Assembly: GCA_023442905.1 (NCBI GenBank)
Contig: JAEZWY010000115.1
Span: 1 to 5,708, forward strand
Length of the DNA stretch: 5,708 nucleotides
Source of the DNA: Bacillota bacterium
GTDB lineage: Bacteria; Bacillota; Bacilli; Lactobacillales; Aerococcaceae
Reading direction: 5' to 3'
In this document: piece by piece, positions 5,352 through 5,708 of the stretch
Layout: each line of letters opens with the position of its first letter
Position numbering within the stretch: the stretch's first letter is position 1
Made by a program: the position numbers and the translations under genes
The notes under the pieces: model-generated
The model's input: the letters and a program-made list of their open reading frames with translations, nothing else
The model's database searches: none
What the model was told of the DNA's origin: nothing

Positions 5352-5708
5352 ATGAAGAAATGGTATAAGTTATTGGGTTTAACAGCTGCAGCCAGCTTGG
5401 CTTTAGTGGCGTGTGGTAACAGTGATAGTGACAGTGAAACTGCAGATTCATCTTCTAGTAGCGAAAGTGGTGAGGTAGTTGCACCTGAACTAGCGACTAC
5501 AGTCGATAATGAAGGTGAAGCAATTGATGGTGGTACTTTACAAGTTGGTTTAGTAACGGACTCACCTTTCCAAGGTATTTTCTCTTGGGAGTTCTATGAA
5601 GATGCTTATGATGCAGAAATTATGCAGTTTGGGTTCGATTCATTATTTGGCACTGACGATAACTTCCAAATTGACGACTCCGGTAAAGCCACGTGGGCAT
5701 TAGATCAA
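5352..5708 (+). CDS. oppA: Oligopeptide-binding lipoprotein OppA (5' part, cut by window end)
   Basis: The first 119 codons are present; the family is usually 540-600 residues, so most lies beyond the window. It would be the surface lipoprotein that binds peptides and delivers them to OppBC. A lipoprotein signal peptide is clear: MKKWYK, a hydrophobic stretch (about 7-20), and lipobox LVAC with Cys21 as the lipidated residue. A flexible Ser/Asp/Glu-rich linker (22-41) precedes the mature domain. DGGTLQVGLVTDSPFQGIFS (59-78) is the start typical of lactic acid bacterial OppA proteins of the SBP_bac_5 family. The start is fixed by a strong AGGAGG (5339-5344), 7 bp ahead of the ATG, after a 50-bp gap from oppC. 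That gap and site would favour higher OppA synthesis than the membrane parts. A different peptide specificity cannot be judged from this fragment. Confidence 0.92.
   Translation, partial: MKKWYKLLGLTAAASLALVACGNSDSDSETADSSSSSESGEVVAPELATTVDNEGEAIDGGTLQVGLVTDSPFQGIFSWEFYEDAYDAEIMQFGFDSLFGTDDNFQIDDSGKATWALDQ

Overview
The window looks like chromosomal DNA of a low-GC Gram-positive bacterium, most likely of the order Lactobacillales. The reasons are AT-rich DNA, strong AGGAGG-type ribosome binding sites, a Bacillota-type parS site, TTATCCACA DnaA boxes, and an oligopeptide transport operon in the order oppD-oppF-oppB-oppC-oppA, as in lactococci. The C-terminal tails of OppD and OppF also resemble the lactococcal proteins as I remember them. 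I cannot name the genus; Aerococcaceae or Carnobacteriaceae-like groups are a guess.

Positions 1-1414 hold no gene I can support. This is an unusually long, very AT-rich stretch (about 27% GC over 1-960 and about 16% over 1201-1380, counted by hand). It starts with a perfect parS site inside a 36-bp perfect palindrome that could also act as a bidirectional terminator. A second, one-mismatch parS lies at 980-995. Next come a TTATTCACA DnaA box on the minus strand, two perfect TTATCCACA boxes on the plus strand, and an 18-bp perfect tandem duplication of AT-rich sequence. Strand composition switches at about 1215: C and T dominate the plus strand to the left, and purines dominate to the right. 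Together these features look like a replication origin (oriC) with its centromere sites. No dnaA, dnaN, rpmH or parB gene is visible in the window, so the origin call is an inference.

Positions 1415-5708 carry the opp operon on the plus strand, transcribed away from the candidate origin. OppD and OppF are the two ATPases, OppB and OppC form the membrane channel, and OppA (cut by the window end) is the lipoprotein receptor that captures peptides outside the cell. Genes D, F, B and C are overlapping or tightly spaced, each with its own Shine-Dalgarno sequence. OppA follows a 50-bp gap with the strongest ribosome binding site of the set. The transporter itself is conventional. The noteworthy part is the origin-like segment directly upstream, whose AT-rich tail seems to include the operon's promoter.
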